From the NCBI GenBank assembly GCA_902595635.1, contig CACJQT010000006.1:1-62500 (forward strand): a DNA stretch of 62,500 bases, in the 5' to 3' direction. This DNA comes from an uncultured Pelagibacteraceae bacterium. Lineage in GTDB: Bacteria; Pseudomonadota; Alphaproteobacteria; Pelagibacterales; Pelagibacteraceae. The notes under the pieces were generated by a model. That model worked only from the letters and a program-made list of their open reading frames with translations. It made no database searches and had not been told where the DNA came from. Of the stretch, positions 16,979 through 25,532 are shown piece after piece. Both the position numbers and the translations under genes were made by a program. The stretch's first letter is position 1; each line of letters opens with the position of its first letter.

Positions 16979-18008
16979 GAATATTCTAAAAATTATTAAG
17001 TCAAATGGATATAAATACATTGATCTTGATACAGTAATTGACACTAATTTAATATTGGAAAGGTCAGGGGAAAGTTTCAAAAGATTTATATTTTCTTTCA
17101 ATGATCAATTGGGAAATGAACTTTGTTTAAGACCTGATTTAACAATTGCATCTTGCGTTAGATATTTAAATCAAAATAAGAAAACTAGTGAAAAAATTTT
17201 TTATAGTGGTCAAGCATTTAGAAAAGGATTAAATAAAAAAGACTCTGTTATCAGAAATCAAATAGGCTTTGAAATTTTAGGGTCTTTTACTGAAAAAAAA
17301 GATGATAAAAAAATAATAGAAACTTCATTAAAAGCATTATCAAAAATTAAATATAAAAGTGGAGACCTTGTAATAGGTAATATAGAAATTTTTAGGCTTT
17401 TGTTAGATAAGTTGGACTGTCCAGCAAGATGGAAATTAAGGTTGCAACGACATTTTTGGAGAGAAAAATATTTTAATGATCTACTAAAACGACTGGAGAC
17501 CAACTCTGACATTGATCCAACAATTGTTGAAATAGATAAAAAAAAATATTCTAGAATGATTAATGGAAACCAAAATAGAGAAGTTGCCAGAAGATCAATA
17601 GGGGAAATATTAATAAGATTTGACTCCAAAATTAAAGATCCAAGAAGAACAAAAAAAGGTAGTAATGTTGTAAAAATTTTAAAAGATTATTTAAAAATTG
17701 AATGTCCCATTAATCAAGCATCAAAAAAATTAAATTTATTTTTTAAAAAAAATAAAATTAATCTTAGGGTTCAGGATAATTATTTTCCAATAACTAAAAA
17801 TAAAATTAATAAACTAAACGTTAGATTTAGTTCTTCTTTTGGGAGACATCTTGAATATTACACTGGTTTGGTTTTTAAGATCGATATTAAATCAAAGTCT
17901 GAGAAGCTAAATATTAGAGGTGGTAGATATGATTCTTTAATTAAAGATCTTGGTTTTAAAAAGAATATACCAGCTGTTGGAGCCGCTATTAACTTAGAAA
18001 AAATATGA
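16956..18008 (+). CDS. hisZ: ATP phosphoribosyltransferase regulatory subunit
   Basis: HisRS-like paralogue without aminoacylation function that activates short-form HisG and confers histidine feedback control. It shows class II synthetase-like LCLRPDLTIASC and YSGQAFRKG, and RFSSSFGRHLEYYTG near the C terminus, but no anticodon domain. ATG 16956 is chosen (350 aa); an in-frame TTG lies one codon earlier. An AGGAG (16941-16945) precedes the start. The stop overlaps the sulfotransferase ATG by 4 bases. A short hisG downstream confirms the HisZ-HisG pairing. Confidence 0.9.
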   Translation: MKSKNLSENILKIIKSNGYKYIDLDTVIDTNLILERSGESFKRFIFSFNDQLGNELCLRPDLTIASCVRYLNQNKKTSEKIFYSGQAFRKGLNKKDSVIRNQIGFEILGSFTEKKDDKKIIETSLKALSKIKYKSGDLVIGNIEIFRLLLDKLDCPARWKLRLQRHFWREKYFNDLLKRLETNSDIDPTIVEIDKKKYSRMINGNQNREVARRSIGEILIRFDSKIKDPRRTKKGSNVVKILKDYLKIECPINQASKKLNLFFKKNKINLRVQDNYFPITKNKINKLNVRFSSSFGRHLEYYTGLVFKIDIKSKSEKLNIRGGRYDSLIKDLGFKKNIPAVGAAINLEKI

Positions 18009-18850
18009 TAATTTGGTTAGCTTCATATCCCAAAAGTGGAAATACTTGGTTGAGATCTTTAATCGCAAGTTATTATTTTTCTGAAACAGGTGATTTTAAT
18101 TTTGAACTATTAGAAAAAATAGACTCTTTTCCAAGTAACAAATATTTTAGAAAGTATTTAGATAAATTTAAACAGCCTCACGATACTTCAAAGTATTGGA
18201 TAAAGGAGCAGGAAAAAATTAATCAATCAAAAGGTTTAAAATTTTTTAAAACTCATAATGCATTATGTAAAATAGAAGATAATAAATTTACTAATAAAGA
18301 AAATACATTAGGTGTTATTTATATAATTAGAGATCCAAGAAACGTAATCTCTTCATTATCAAACCACTATCAAATTTCTGTTGATGAAGCCTTTCAATTT
18401 ATGACAGATGAAAAAAGAGGAATTGTTTCTAAAGAAAAAGATCGATTTTTAGGTTTTCAGGCACTTTTTTCCTGGAAATTAAATCAGAAATCATGGGTAG
18501 ATAATAAATTATATCCAGTTTTAACTGTAAGGTATGAAGATCTACAAAATGATGCACTAAATACTTTTAAACAAGTTGTTAACTTTATTCATAAACTCTC
18601 TAAATCAGATGAAAAATTTAATAAAGAAAAAGCTTTAAAATGTATAAGAAATTGCAATTTTGATAATCTCAAAAAATTAGAAGACGAAAAAGGTTTTGCA
18701 GAAGCAATTACAAAAAAAGGTTCTGACGAAAAGATAAAATTTTTTAATTTAGGTAAAGATAATGATTATAGGAAATTACTGAATGAGAATTTAATAAACA
18801 AAATGAATAATTTATTTCAAGAAGAATTGGTAAAATATAAATATGAGTAA
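18005..18850 (+). CDS. Sulfotransferase domain protein
   Basis: PAPS-dependent sulfotransferase fold. The 5'-phosphosulfate loop is YPKSGNTWLRSL at 8-19, the likely catalytic base His84 is in FKTHNA, and the 3'-phosphate motif is IYIIRDPRNVISSL at 105-118. The 281-residue length fits the family. It sits inside the histidine cluster with a 4-base overlap to hisZ and an 8-base overlap to hisG, though no role in histidine synthesis is known. Acceptor unknown: lipid, polysaccharide or small molecule. Composition matches its neighbours, so any transfer is not recent. Confidence 0.88.
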   Translation: MIIWLASYPKSGNTWLRSLIASYYFSETGDFNFELLEKIDSFPSNKYFRKYLDKFKQPHDTSKYWIKEQEKINQSKGLKFFKTHNALCKIEDNKFTNKENTLGVIYIIRDPRNVISSLSNHYQISVDEAFQFMTDEKRGIVSKEKDRFLGFQALFSWKLNQKSWVDNKLYPVLTVRYEDLQNDALNTFKQVVNFIHKLSKSDEKFNKEKALKCIRNCNFDNLKKLEDEKGFAEAITKKGSDEKIKFFNLGKDNDYRKLLNENLINKMNNLFQEELVKYKYE

Positions 18851-19532
18851 AAACATCCTAAAAATTGGAATTCCAAGTAAAGGTCGTTTACGATCTGGAG
18901 TATTAAATATTTTTAAAAAAAAAAAATTAAAAATCCTTTCTGAAAGAGGTGAGAGAGACTTATTTGGATTTATTAAAGGAAAAAAAAATATTATTATCAA
19001 TTATCTACATGCTAGGGAAATTATAGAACGTCTTGCAGATGGATCCTTAGATATTGGCTTTTCTGGATATGATTTATTAATGGAAAGTGAAATTAATATT
19101 CAAAAAAAGTTAATTGTTAAAAAAAAGTATGATTTTGGAGAAGCTACATTAGTAGTTGCAATTCCTGATGATTGGATAGATGTACAGACAATGCCAGATC
19201 TTGAGGAAATAGCTTTTGAATTTAAAGATAAAAAAAGAAATAGATTACGTATAGCTACAAAGTATCCAAATCTTACAAGAGAATTCATGTTCTCCAGAGG
19301 AGTGACACAATTTAAATTGGTGAAGAGCCTTGGTGCAACAGAGATATATCCATTTACTGGATCATCCGAAATAATAACCGATATAACTTCAACCGGAGCA
19401 ACTTTAAAAGCTAACAATTTAAGAATATTAAAAGATGGAATAATCCTTCACTCTCAAGCTTGCTTAATGACATCTAAGAAATCAAATAAGTTAAAGGACT
19501 TAAAAAGACTTATAAATTTAGTTAGCAAATAA
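18843..19532 (+). CDS. hisG: ATP phosphoribosyltransferase, short form
   Basis: First step of histidine synthesis, joining ATP and PRPP. At 229 residues it lacks the C-terminal regulatory ACT-like domain of long HisG and therefore needs HisZ. Visible: KIGIPSKGRLRSGVL at the N terminus, DIGFSGYDLLME, and the PRPP loop region EIYPFTGSSEIITDITSTGATLKAN. It starts inside the sulfotransferase gene (8-base overlap), implying translational coupling across hisZ, sulfotransferase and hisG. Confidence 0.94.
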   Translation: MSKNILKIGIPSKGRLRSGVLNIFKKKKLKILSERGERDLFGFIKGKKNIIINYLHAREIIERLADGSLDIGFSGYDLLMESEINIQKKLIVKKKYDFGEATLVVAIPDDWIDVQTMPDLEEIAFEFKDKKRNRLRIATKYPNLTREFMFSRGVTQFKLVKSLGATEIYPFTGSSEIITDITSTGATLKANNLRILKDGIILHSQACLMTSKKSNKLKDLKRLINLVSK

Positions 19533-19661
19533 GGTTAGATTATTATCAACAATAAGTGGATTATTACTAATAATTTTCTCAAATTTTTTTGATACATACG
19601 CAGAATTTAAAAAAGAAAATATAAATTGAAATTTAAATATTGGAGTATAACGTAGAGAATC

Positions 19662-20717
19662 ATGGACATATTAATTGTTTTATTGGTTGCTGTAGTTTTA
19701 TTGGTAAATATAGCTTTATTTTTAAAATTTAGAAAAGAGCCTGAAAAAGACAACAAAGAAGATGATTTTGCAAAAATCAAGACTGACATAGATAGTCTTA
19801 AGAGTTCATTAAACGAATCTTTTAGTAGCATGAGTAAAGAAGTTGCCAAAGATATGACAAGTACATTAAGTCGTGTTGATGAAAAAGTTGCATCATTTAA
19901 CAAACAAGTTGAAGATATTCAATCAAGTCAAAATAATTTTAGTAGAATTTTAGCGGGTGTTAAACAATACGGTGTATTAAGTGAATTTTCTCTTGCAAGT
20001 ATTTTAGAAGATTTACTTCCAGCATCTCAATACATAGCAAATGCAAAAATGAAGCCAGATGAGACTAGAGATCTAGTAGAGTTTGCTATTAAACTACAAA
20101 ATGATGTGATGTGTCCAATAGATAGCCATTGGCCAATTGAAAAATATAAAGCATTAGATGAAGCTTTCCAAAATAAAGATAAAGACGCGTTATTATCAGC
20201 TAGAAATGAATTGGCATCTGCATTTAGGACAAAATCAAAAGCCGTTAATCAAAAATACATTAATCCACCCATAACAACCGATTTTGCAATTGTATATGTG
20301 CCCACAGAAGGTCTCTATGCAGAGTTAGCTAGTTATAGAGATCCTAAAACTAAAGAATTGTTGATGGAGGAACTAAGAAAAAAATATAAAGTTACAATTG
20401 CTGGTCCAAATACTATTTGTGCTTTAATACAGTCTTACCATCTTGGTTTCCAAACATTAAAAGTTCAAAAACATGCAACTGAAATTTACGATCATTTAAA
20501 GACTATAAGTACAAGATTTTCAAAGCATTTTGATAACGTCTTGGTCTTAAGAAAAAAACTTGAAGAAGCGATGAGTGTTGTTGATAGTTTTGGTAAAGAT
20601 GCAAGATCAATTACAAGAACCTTAGAAAATATTAAAGACCCAGATCAAATTGAAAAAGCTTTACAATCTGAGAATGTAGAGAAATTTACAGTTAATCAGA
20701 AACAATTAAAAAATTAA
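19662..20717 (+). CDS. rmuC: RmuC family DNA recombination protein
   Basis: An N-terminal membrane segment (about 3-24) is followed by a coiled coil (40-95) and the RmuC core: PITTDFAIVYVPTEGLYAEL and the VTIAGPNTICALIQSYHLGF segment are characteristic. Family members are linked to restraining inverted-repeat recombination and have a predicted nuclease-like core, but biochemistry is thin. At 351 residues it is shorter than E. coli RmuC (475). It opens a cluster with two further nucleases and follows hisG after a 129-base spacer that shows no clear promoter. Confidence 0.9.
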   Translation: MDILIVLLVAVVLLVNIALFLKFRKEPEKDNKEDDFAKIKTDIDSLKSSLNESFSSMSKEVAKDMTSTLSRVDEKVASFNKQVEDIQSSQNNFSRILAGVKQYGVLSEFSLASILEDLLPASQYIANAKMKPDETRDLVEFAIKLQNDVMCPIDSHWPIEKYKALDEAFQNKDKDALLSARNELASAFRTKSKAVNQKYINPPITTDFAIVYVPTEGLYAELASYRDPKTKELLMEELRKKYKVTIAGPNTICALIQSYHLGFQTLKVQKHATEIYDHLKTISTRFSKHFDNVLVLRKKLEEAMSVVDSFGKDARSITRTLENIKDPDQIEKALQSENVEKFTVNQKQLKN

Positions 20718-20734
20718 TTTAATTTTAATAATCA

Positions 20735-21439
20735 ATGCTTATAAGTGATGTAATGAAGTGGAATAATAAATACAATTATCCAAAATCTTCTAGATCAATT
20801 GAAGATGGATATAGAAAATATTTATTAGGAGACAATAAATTACCAAGTGTTACCACAATTTTAAGTGCTACCAAGTCAGAGGAAGAAAAAGCAGCTTTAG
20901 CTAACTGGAAAGAGAGAGTAGGAATTAAAGAAGCAAATAGAATTAAAACAGAAGCATCATCAAGAGGCACATCCATGCATTCATATATTGAAGATTATTT
21001 AAGAGGAAGAATTAATGAAAGTTTTTTTGAAAGTAACGAGCAATATAAAAATATGGCTAAAGAAATAATTCAAAAAGGAATTACTGGACGTCTTGATGAA
21101 GTATATGGGATGGAAGAAACTTTGTATTATCCAGAGCAATATGCTGGGACAGCCGATATGATAGCTTTGTATGAGGGTAGAGATGTAATAGTTGACTTCA
21201 AACAGGCTAATAAGCCAAAAAAATCAGATTATATTCAGGATTATTTTTTACAACTTGGTGCCTATACTTTAGCGCATGATGTTGTTCATGGAACTAAAAT
21301 GAAAGCAGGAATAATTTTGCTTTGTACCAAAGATATTTTATTCCAGGAATTTAAAATTGAAGGAGCCGAGTTAGAAATGTATCAAAATTTATTCTTAGGA
21401 AGAGTTAAAAAATTTTATGAGATGAATAATATATCTTGA
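20735..21439 (+). CDS. PD-(D/E)XK superfamily nuclease (phage-exonuclease/MGME1-like)
   Basis: A 234-residue RecB-like nuclease domain. Conserved pieces: RGTSMHSYIEDYL (77-89), an acidic EETLYYPEQYAGTADMI with Asp141, the catalytic VDFKQANKPKK (Asp154-Phe-Lys156) and the motif IV YFLQLGAYTLA with Gln173. The order GTxD...DFK...Q..AY matches single-domain exonucleases of marine phages and mitochondrial MGME1, from memory. No helicase partner is encoded nearby. It lies 17 bases after rmuC. Origin from a phage is possible. Confidence 0.82.
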   Translation: MLISDVMKWNNKYNYPKSSRSIEDGYRKYLLGDNKLPSVTTILSATKSEEEKAALANWKERVGIKEANRIKTEASSRGTSMHSYIEDYLRGRINESFFESNEQYKNMAKEIIQKGITGRLDEVYGMEETLYYPEQYAGTADMIALYEGRDVIVDFKQANKPKKSDYIQDYFLQLGAYTLAHDVVHGTKMKAGIILLCTKDILFQEFKIEGAELEMYQNLFLGRVKKFYEMNNIS

Positions 21440-21563
21440 CTTTATTTAACCTATCCATAAAAGAGTCACTAACACCTGAGCTAATCGTTTATATGCTAAT
21501 GGTTAAGTCTTTAATAAGCTTTCCAAAAACCCATTAAATATTAGCCGATTTGAAAGTAAAATT

Positions 21564-22997
21564 ATGAATTTAGCAATCTGGGATATAGAAAGTTCATCTG
21601 CCTCTACTGACTTCGGAAGCATCATTGAAATAGGTGGAGTTTTAGTTGATGAGAACTTTATAGAGAAAGACAGATTTAATTTAAGATGCAGTTTACCCGA
21701 AGGAGAAATCTTTCAGGCCATGGCACTTATTGTAAACAAAACATCTATAAAGCAGTTAACTCAAACAAATCTTTCACATTATCAAATGTTAGCAGAAGTT
21801 GAAAAAATATTTAAAAAGTGGAGTCCTGCAGTATTTCTTGGTTGGTCTAATATTGGATTTGATGATGAAATGATAAGAAAAGAGTTTTTTAAAGGGATTA
21901 GATATCCATATTTAACGAATGCTGCTCCTAACAAAAGACATGATGGTATTAATATTGCTCGCGCAGCTTATGCAATAGACCCTTCAATTTTAGAAGTAGA
22001 ATTTAATGAAAAAAATAATGCAGTATTCAAATTAGAGTCATTAGCAAGAATGCAAGGTATTGATTCAACAGATGCCCATAGCGCTTTAAGTGATAGTATT
22101 ATGACTGCTAAAGTTTTAAATATAGTTAAAAAAAAACAACCAAACACTTGGGAGTCTTTTTTTAAAACTGCAAATAAATCAGACACAGAAACTATAATTA
22201 AAAAAGGTGAAGTGGTTACTTTAAATGAATATTACTATGGTAAATCTAGACTTCATCTAGTTGCTCCTCTTCATCAAAAATATTGTATGCATCCAATATA
22301 TGCTGGTTGGTATTATGCATTTGACTTAAGGATTGATATAGAACCTTTACTAAATTTATCAATAAATGAGTTAAAAATTGAAATGAAAAAATCTCCTAAA
22401 TTTTTAAGAACTATTAGATCTAACAAGGCCCCAATTATTGTAGATGCAAAATATGGAATGCAAGCAGAACCTTATAGTGTTATGGATAAGTCATTAATTA
22501 ATAAAAGAGCAGATATTGTTAAAAATAATGAGAAATTTTCTCAAAATATACTTCATGCATTAAGAGAAGTAGCTGAAGAAAAAGAACAGTCTAAAACACA
22601 AGAAGATATATATGCTGAAGAAAGTATTTATACTAAATTTACATCAAACAAAGATACTGCCTTATTTCCTGCTTGGCATGCAGCATCATGGAAAGATAAA
22701 CTTAAATTACTGGATAAGTTTGATGATGATCGTTTAGTGGGTTTTGGAAAAAAAATCATATTTCAAGAGGCACCCGAAGTTCTACCCGAGAACATGCTTA
22801 AAACAATAAAACGAGAAATTGCAAAGCGAATTTTGAGCGAAAAGAAAGAAAAATGGTGGACAATACCAACGCTCTACACAGAAATTGATACTCTGAGAGA
22901 AAAATATACTAATGAGAATGATAACGAAAAGCTATCGCTACTAGACGAGTTTAATGAATATGCAATGTCAATACAGAAAAAGTATGAAAATGTTTAA
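21564..22997 (+). CDS. sbcB: Exodeoxyribonuclease I homologue
   Basis: A DEDD 3'-5' exonuclease for single-stranded DNA. Exo I motif WDIESSS has Asp7/Glu9, Exo II WSNIGFDDEMIRKEF has Asp100/101, and Exo III HSALSD has His172 and Asp177. The C-terminal half contains an ExoI-like SH3/helical region (KCPKF-type LRTIRSNKAPII, then a long helical tail). Length 477 nearly equals E. coli ExoI (475). ExoI is best known from Gammaproteobacteria; its presence in a reduced genome beside two other nucleases is notable. It is preceded by a 124-base spacer. Confidence 0.9.
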   Translation: MNLAIWDIESSSASTDFGSIIEIGGVLVDENFIEKDRFNLRCSLPEGEIFQAMALIVNKTSIKQLTQTNLSHYQMLAEVEKIFKKWSPAVFLGWSNIGFDDEMIRKEFFKGIRYPYLTNAAPNKRHDGINIARAAYAIDPSILEVEFNEKNNAVFKLESLARMQGIDSTDAHSALSDSIMTAKVLNIVKKKQPNTWESFFKTANKSDTETIIKKGEVVTLNEYYYGKSRLHLVAPLHQKYCMHPIYAGWYYAFDLRIDIEPLLNLSINELKIEMKKSPKFLRTIRSNKAPIIVDAKYGMQAEPYSVMDKSLINKRADIVKNNEKFSQNILHALREVAEEKEQSKTQEDIYAEESIYTKFTSNKDTALFPAWHAASWKDKLKLLDKFDDDRLVGFGKKIIFQEAPEVLPENMLKTIKREIAKRILSEKKEKWWTIPTLYTEIDTLREKYTNENDNEKLSLLDEFNEYAMSIQKKYENV

Positions 22998-23006
22998 TGT
23001 GGATAA
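22998..23006 (-). promoter_or_regulatory. Consensus DnaA-box 9-mer before trxA
   Basis: TGTGGATAA (the complement of TTATCCACA) starts right after the sbcB stop, followed by a very AT-rich 57-base spacer up to trxA. A second copy, in the opposite orientation, lies at 15435-15443. A single 9-mer does not make an origin; it may be a regulatory or titration site, or chance in AT-rich DNA. Confidence 0.3.
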
Positions 23007-23063
23007 TTTTAACATTTTTTTTTTAACTATTGATAAAAAAAATTTAATTTATATATAAAGTTC

Positions 23064-23384
23064 ATGGCAACATTAAAAGTTACAGACGAAATATTTGAAG
23101 AACAAGTTTTAAAAAATGAGAAACCTGTTTTAGTGGATTTTTGGGCAGAATGGTGCGGACCTTGTAAAATGGTTGGGCCAATTTTGGAGGAAATTTCAGA
23201 TGAAATGGCAAATGATATTGTCATTGCAAAACATGACATAGACTCAGAACCCAACATGCCCACCAAGTATGGTGTTCGAGGAATTCCCACAATGCTTTTA
23301 TTTAAAGGTGGCGAATTAAAAGCAACTAAAGTTGGAGCCACACCAAAGAGTGATATTGTTGCATTTATAAAAGAAAATATTTAA
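23064..23384 (+). CDS. trxA: Thioredoxin
   Basis: A 106-residue cytoplasmic disulfide reductase with active site WCGPC (Cys31, Cys34) in DFWAEWCGPCKM, the cis-Pro region RGIPTMLLF and the C-terminal GATPKSDIVAFI. No signal peptide, so cytoplasmic. It ends convergently, overlapping the folC stop by 4 bases. Confidence 0.97.
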   Translation: MATLKVTDEIFEEQVLKNEKPVLVDFWAEWCGPCKMVGPILEEISDEMANDIVIAKHDIDSEPNMPTKYGVRGIPTMLLFKGGELKATKVGATPKSDIVAFIKENI

Positions 23385-24646
23385 TTCAAATTAAGCAGCT
23401 CACCAGCAAGATATAAAGAACCAGTTATCATTATCAAATCGTCCTTCTCTGAATTAAGAGATTCAAGAGCTTCTTCAATAGATTTTTTGTAACTAACATT
23501 AGGATAATTATTAAATTTTTCCTTTAAATCTATTCCTTTGATAGCATTTGGTTGATTTGGAATATCAATTGTTGTTATGGACGATATATTACTAAATTTG
23601 CTTAAGTACTCCTTATGATCTTTATTAGACATCATACCAACAATTAAATGCTTTTTACAATCAAGAGTGTTTAAATATTCATTAAGGGCTTTTGCACCTA
23701 AAGGATTATGTGAGCCATCTAAATATAATCTATTATCCTTACAAATATTTTTAAGTTTACCAGTTTTAATTTCTTGCAGTCTTGCAATACTTTTTATTTT
23801 GGTTATTCCCTCTTTAATATTTTCATCTTTTACACCCAGTTGTAAATTTCTCACTGTAGCAATAGCAGCCGCACAATTATCTATTTGAAAGTTACCTAGG
23901 AGATTTGGTTTCGGTAATTTTAAACCACCATATTCATCTTCATAATAAACAAATCCATTCTCACTTAATGAATAATTAAAATCATCTTTATAAATGATTT
24001 TTTTTGATTGATTATTATTAATTGTTGTTTTTATTAAATTTAAGGTTTCATCTGAGCTTTGTTTGCTAACTATAATATTAGAGTTTAGCAAGGATGAGGT
24101 TTTTTCATAAACGATTTTTTTAATATTTTGCTCATTTTTTGGTAACCAATCTAAATGGTCTAAACCTATTGAAGTAATAATACTAGATAAATTAGCATCA
24201 ATAATATTTGTTGCATCAAATCTATGAAATAGACCACTTTCTATAATATTTATTTTGTCTTTGAATTTACTTGCATGATAAAAATATGCAGCAGTTAATA
24301 TTTCGAAATAAGTTATTTGTTCACCATTATTAACATTTTCAACTTCAATCAATAAATTAGACAAGTTATTGTCAGATATTTCTAGGTCGTTAAAAATAAA
24401 CCTTTCATTAATTTTTTGAATGTGTGGGCTAGTATAAATGTTACAGTTTATTTTAGCAGTTTTTAAAATTGATCTTACTGCTTGTATCGTCGAATACTTC
24501 CCATTTGTACCAACAACTGATATATATTTTAATTTTTTTTGTGGATCACCTAATTTTTTACATAGGTTCCTGACTCTATCAAGACTAAGATCAATTTCTT
24601 TAGGATGCAGTTTTTGTAAGCGGTTCAATATTGTCTGAAGTTTCAT
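23381..24646 (-). CDS. folC: Folylpolyglutamate synthase / dihydrofolate synthase
   Basis: Adds glutamate to (dihydro)pteroate and folates. Mur-ligase fold: LHPKEIDLSLDRVRNL N terminus typical of alphaproteobacterial FolC, P-loop VVGTNGKYST (46-53), YTSPHIQKINERF, and the DGSHNPLGAKAL C-terminal domain. The P-loop has Tyr51 where Gly follows Lys in the usual GTNGKGS. The start at 24646 lies 47 bases inside accD, but the conserved N-terminal residues require it. It is the last gene of the long trp-accD operon. Confidence 0.93.
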   Translation of the reverse strand: MKLQTILNRLQKLHPKEIDLSLDRVRNLCKKLGDPQKKLKYISVVGTNGKYSTIQAVRSILKTAKINCNIYTSPHIQKINERFIFNDLEISDNNLSNLLIEVENVNNGEQITYFEILTAAYFYHASKFKDKINIIESGLFHRFDATNIIDANLSSIITSIGLDHLDWLPKNEQNIKKIVYEKTSSLLNSNIIVSKQSSDETLNLIKTTINNNQSKKIIYKDDFNYSLSENGFVYYEDEYGGLKLPKPNLLGNFQIDNCAAAIATVRNLQLGVKDENIKEGITKIKSIARLQEIKTGKLKNICKDNRLYLDGSHNPLGAKALNEYLNTLDCKKHLIVGMMSNKDHKEYLSKFSNISSITTIDIPNQPNAIKGIDLKEKFNNYPNVSYKKSIEEALESLNSEKDDLIMITGSLYLAGELLNLN

Positions 24647-25532
24647 TTATTTTTTTTTCATTTACCGCGTTGTCCTTTTTTAACAATATTGATAATAGTA
24701 AGCTTATTTCTGTTTTTAAATCTTTTCGTTCAACAATTCTGTCTACAAACCCATGTTTTTCTACAAATTCAGATGTTTGAAAGTCAGAACTAAGCTCTTC
24801 TTTAACTGTTGCTTGTATAACTCTTTTTCCCGCAAAGGCTATCAAACAACCTGGTTCCGCAAAATGTATATCTCCTAACATTGCAAACGATGCTGTAATG
24901 CCACCAGCAGTTGGATCAGTAAAACAAACCAAGTAAGGAAGATCATTTTTCTTGAGCTCATTAATAGCAAGAGTGGTTCTTGTCATATTTGCAAGTGCAA
25001 TTGGTGATTCAAACATTCTTTGTCCACCACCACAAGGAAAGAAAACAAATGGTGTTTGATTGTCAATAGCGTGTTGAACACCATAAATAATTGCTTCACC
25101 TTCTGCAGCTCCAACAGAACCACCAATAAACTCAAAATTTATTGCTCCAGCTGTTACTTCTAAACCATTTATTTGACCTTTAGCGATCATCACAGCTGAG
25201 TTTTGATTAGTTTTCTTTCGTGCTAATTTTAATCTATCTTTATATGATTTGGTATCGTTCCACTGAAGGGGGTCTTCGGCAGGAATTGGTGTATCAAGTA
25301 TTTCGTAAGAATTTCTTCCAAAAATAATATCAAATCTTTGTCGGCAATTTATTCTATGATGTTTTCCACATGAGTTACAAACCCATAAATTTTCTTGAAG
25401 ATCTTTTTTTAATATTGGGCCTTTGCAGCAACTAGTCCAGTCCGAGTTTGCTATATCCTCTTTCGATGGTCTTTTTTTTAAAACTCTTTTGATTTTTTCA
25501 CCAAAACTTAAAGCTTTTGTAATCCAGTTCAT
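24600..25532 (-). CDS. accD: Acetyl-CoA carboxylase carboxyltransferase subunit beta
   Basis: Partner of AccA (encoded at 47142) in malonyl-CoA synthesis. The carboxyltransferase core contains FIGGSVGAAEGEAI, FFPCGGGQRMFES and TDPTAGGITASFAMLGD. The N-terminal zinc ribbon is unusual: Cys35 and Cys36 are adjacent, followed by Cys52 and Cys55, whereas the usual pattern is C-x2-C-x15-C-x2-C. It overlaps trpA by 4 bases upstream and folC by 47 bases downstream. The 310-residue length is normal. Confidence 0.94.
   Translation of the reverse strand: MNWITKALSFGEKIKRVLKKRPSKEDIANSDWTSCCKGPILKKDLQENLWVCNSCGKHHRINCRQRFDIIFGRNSYEILDTPIPAEDPLQWNDTKSYKDRLKLARKKTNQNSAVMIAKGQINGLEVTAGAINFEFIGGSVGAAEGEAIIYGVQHAIDNQTPFVFFPCGGGQRMFESPIALANMTRTTLAINELKKNDLPYLVCFTDPTAGGITASFAMLGDIHFAEPGCLIAFAGKRVIQATVKEELSSDFQTSEFVEKHGFVDRIVERKDLKTEISLLLSILLKKDNAVNEKKINETSDNIEPLTKTAS

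Noticed and set aside
22998..23063. AT-rich spacer with a DnaA box as a possible replication origin
   Set aside because: Only one box in 66 bases and no origin-linked genes beside it; insufficient.
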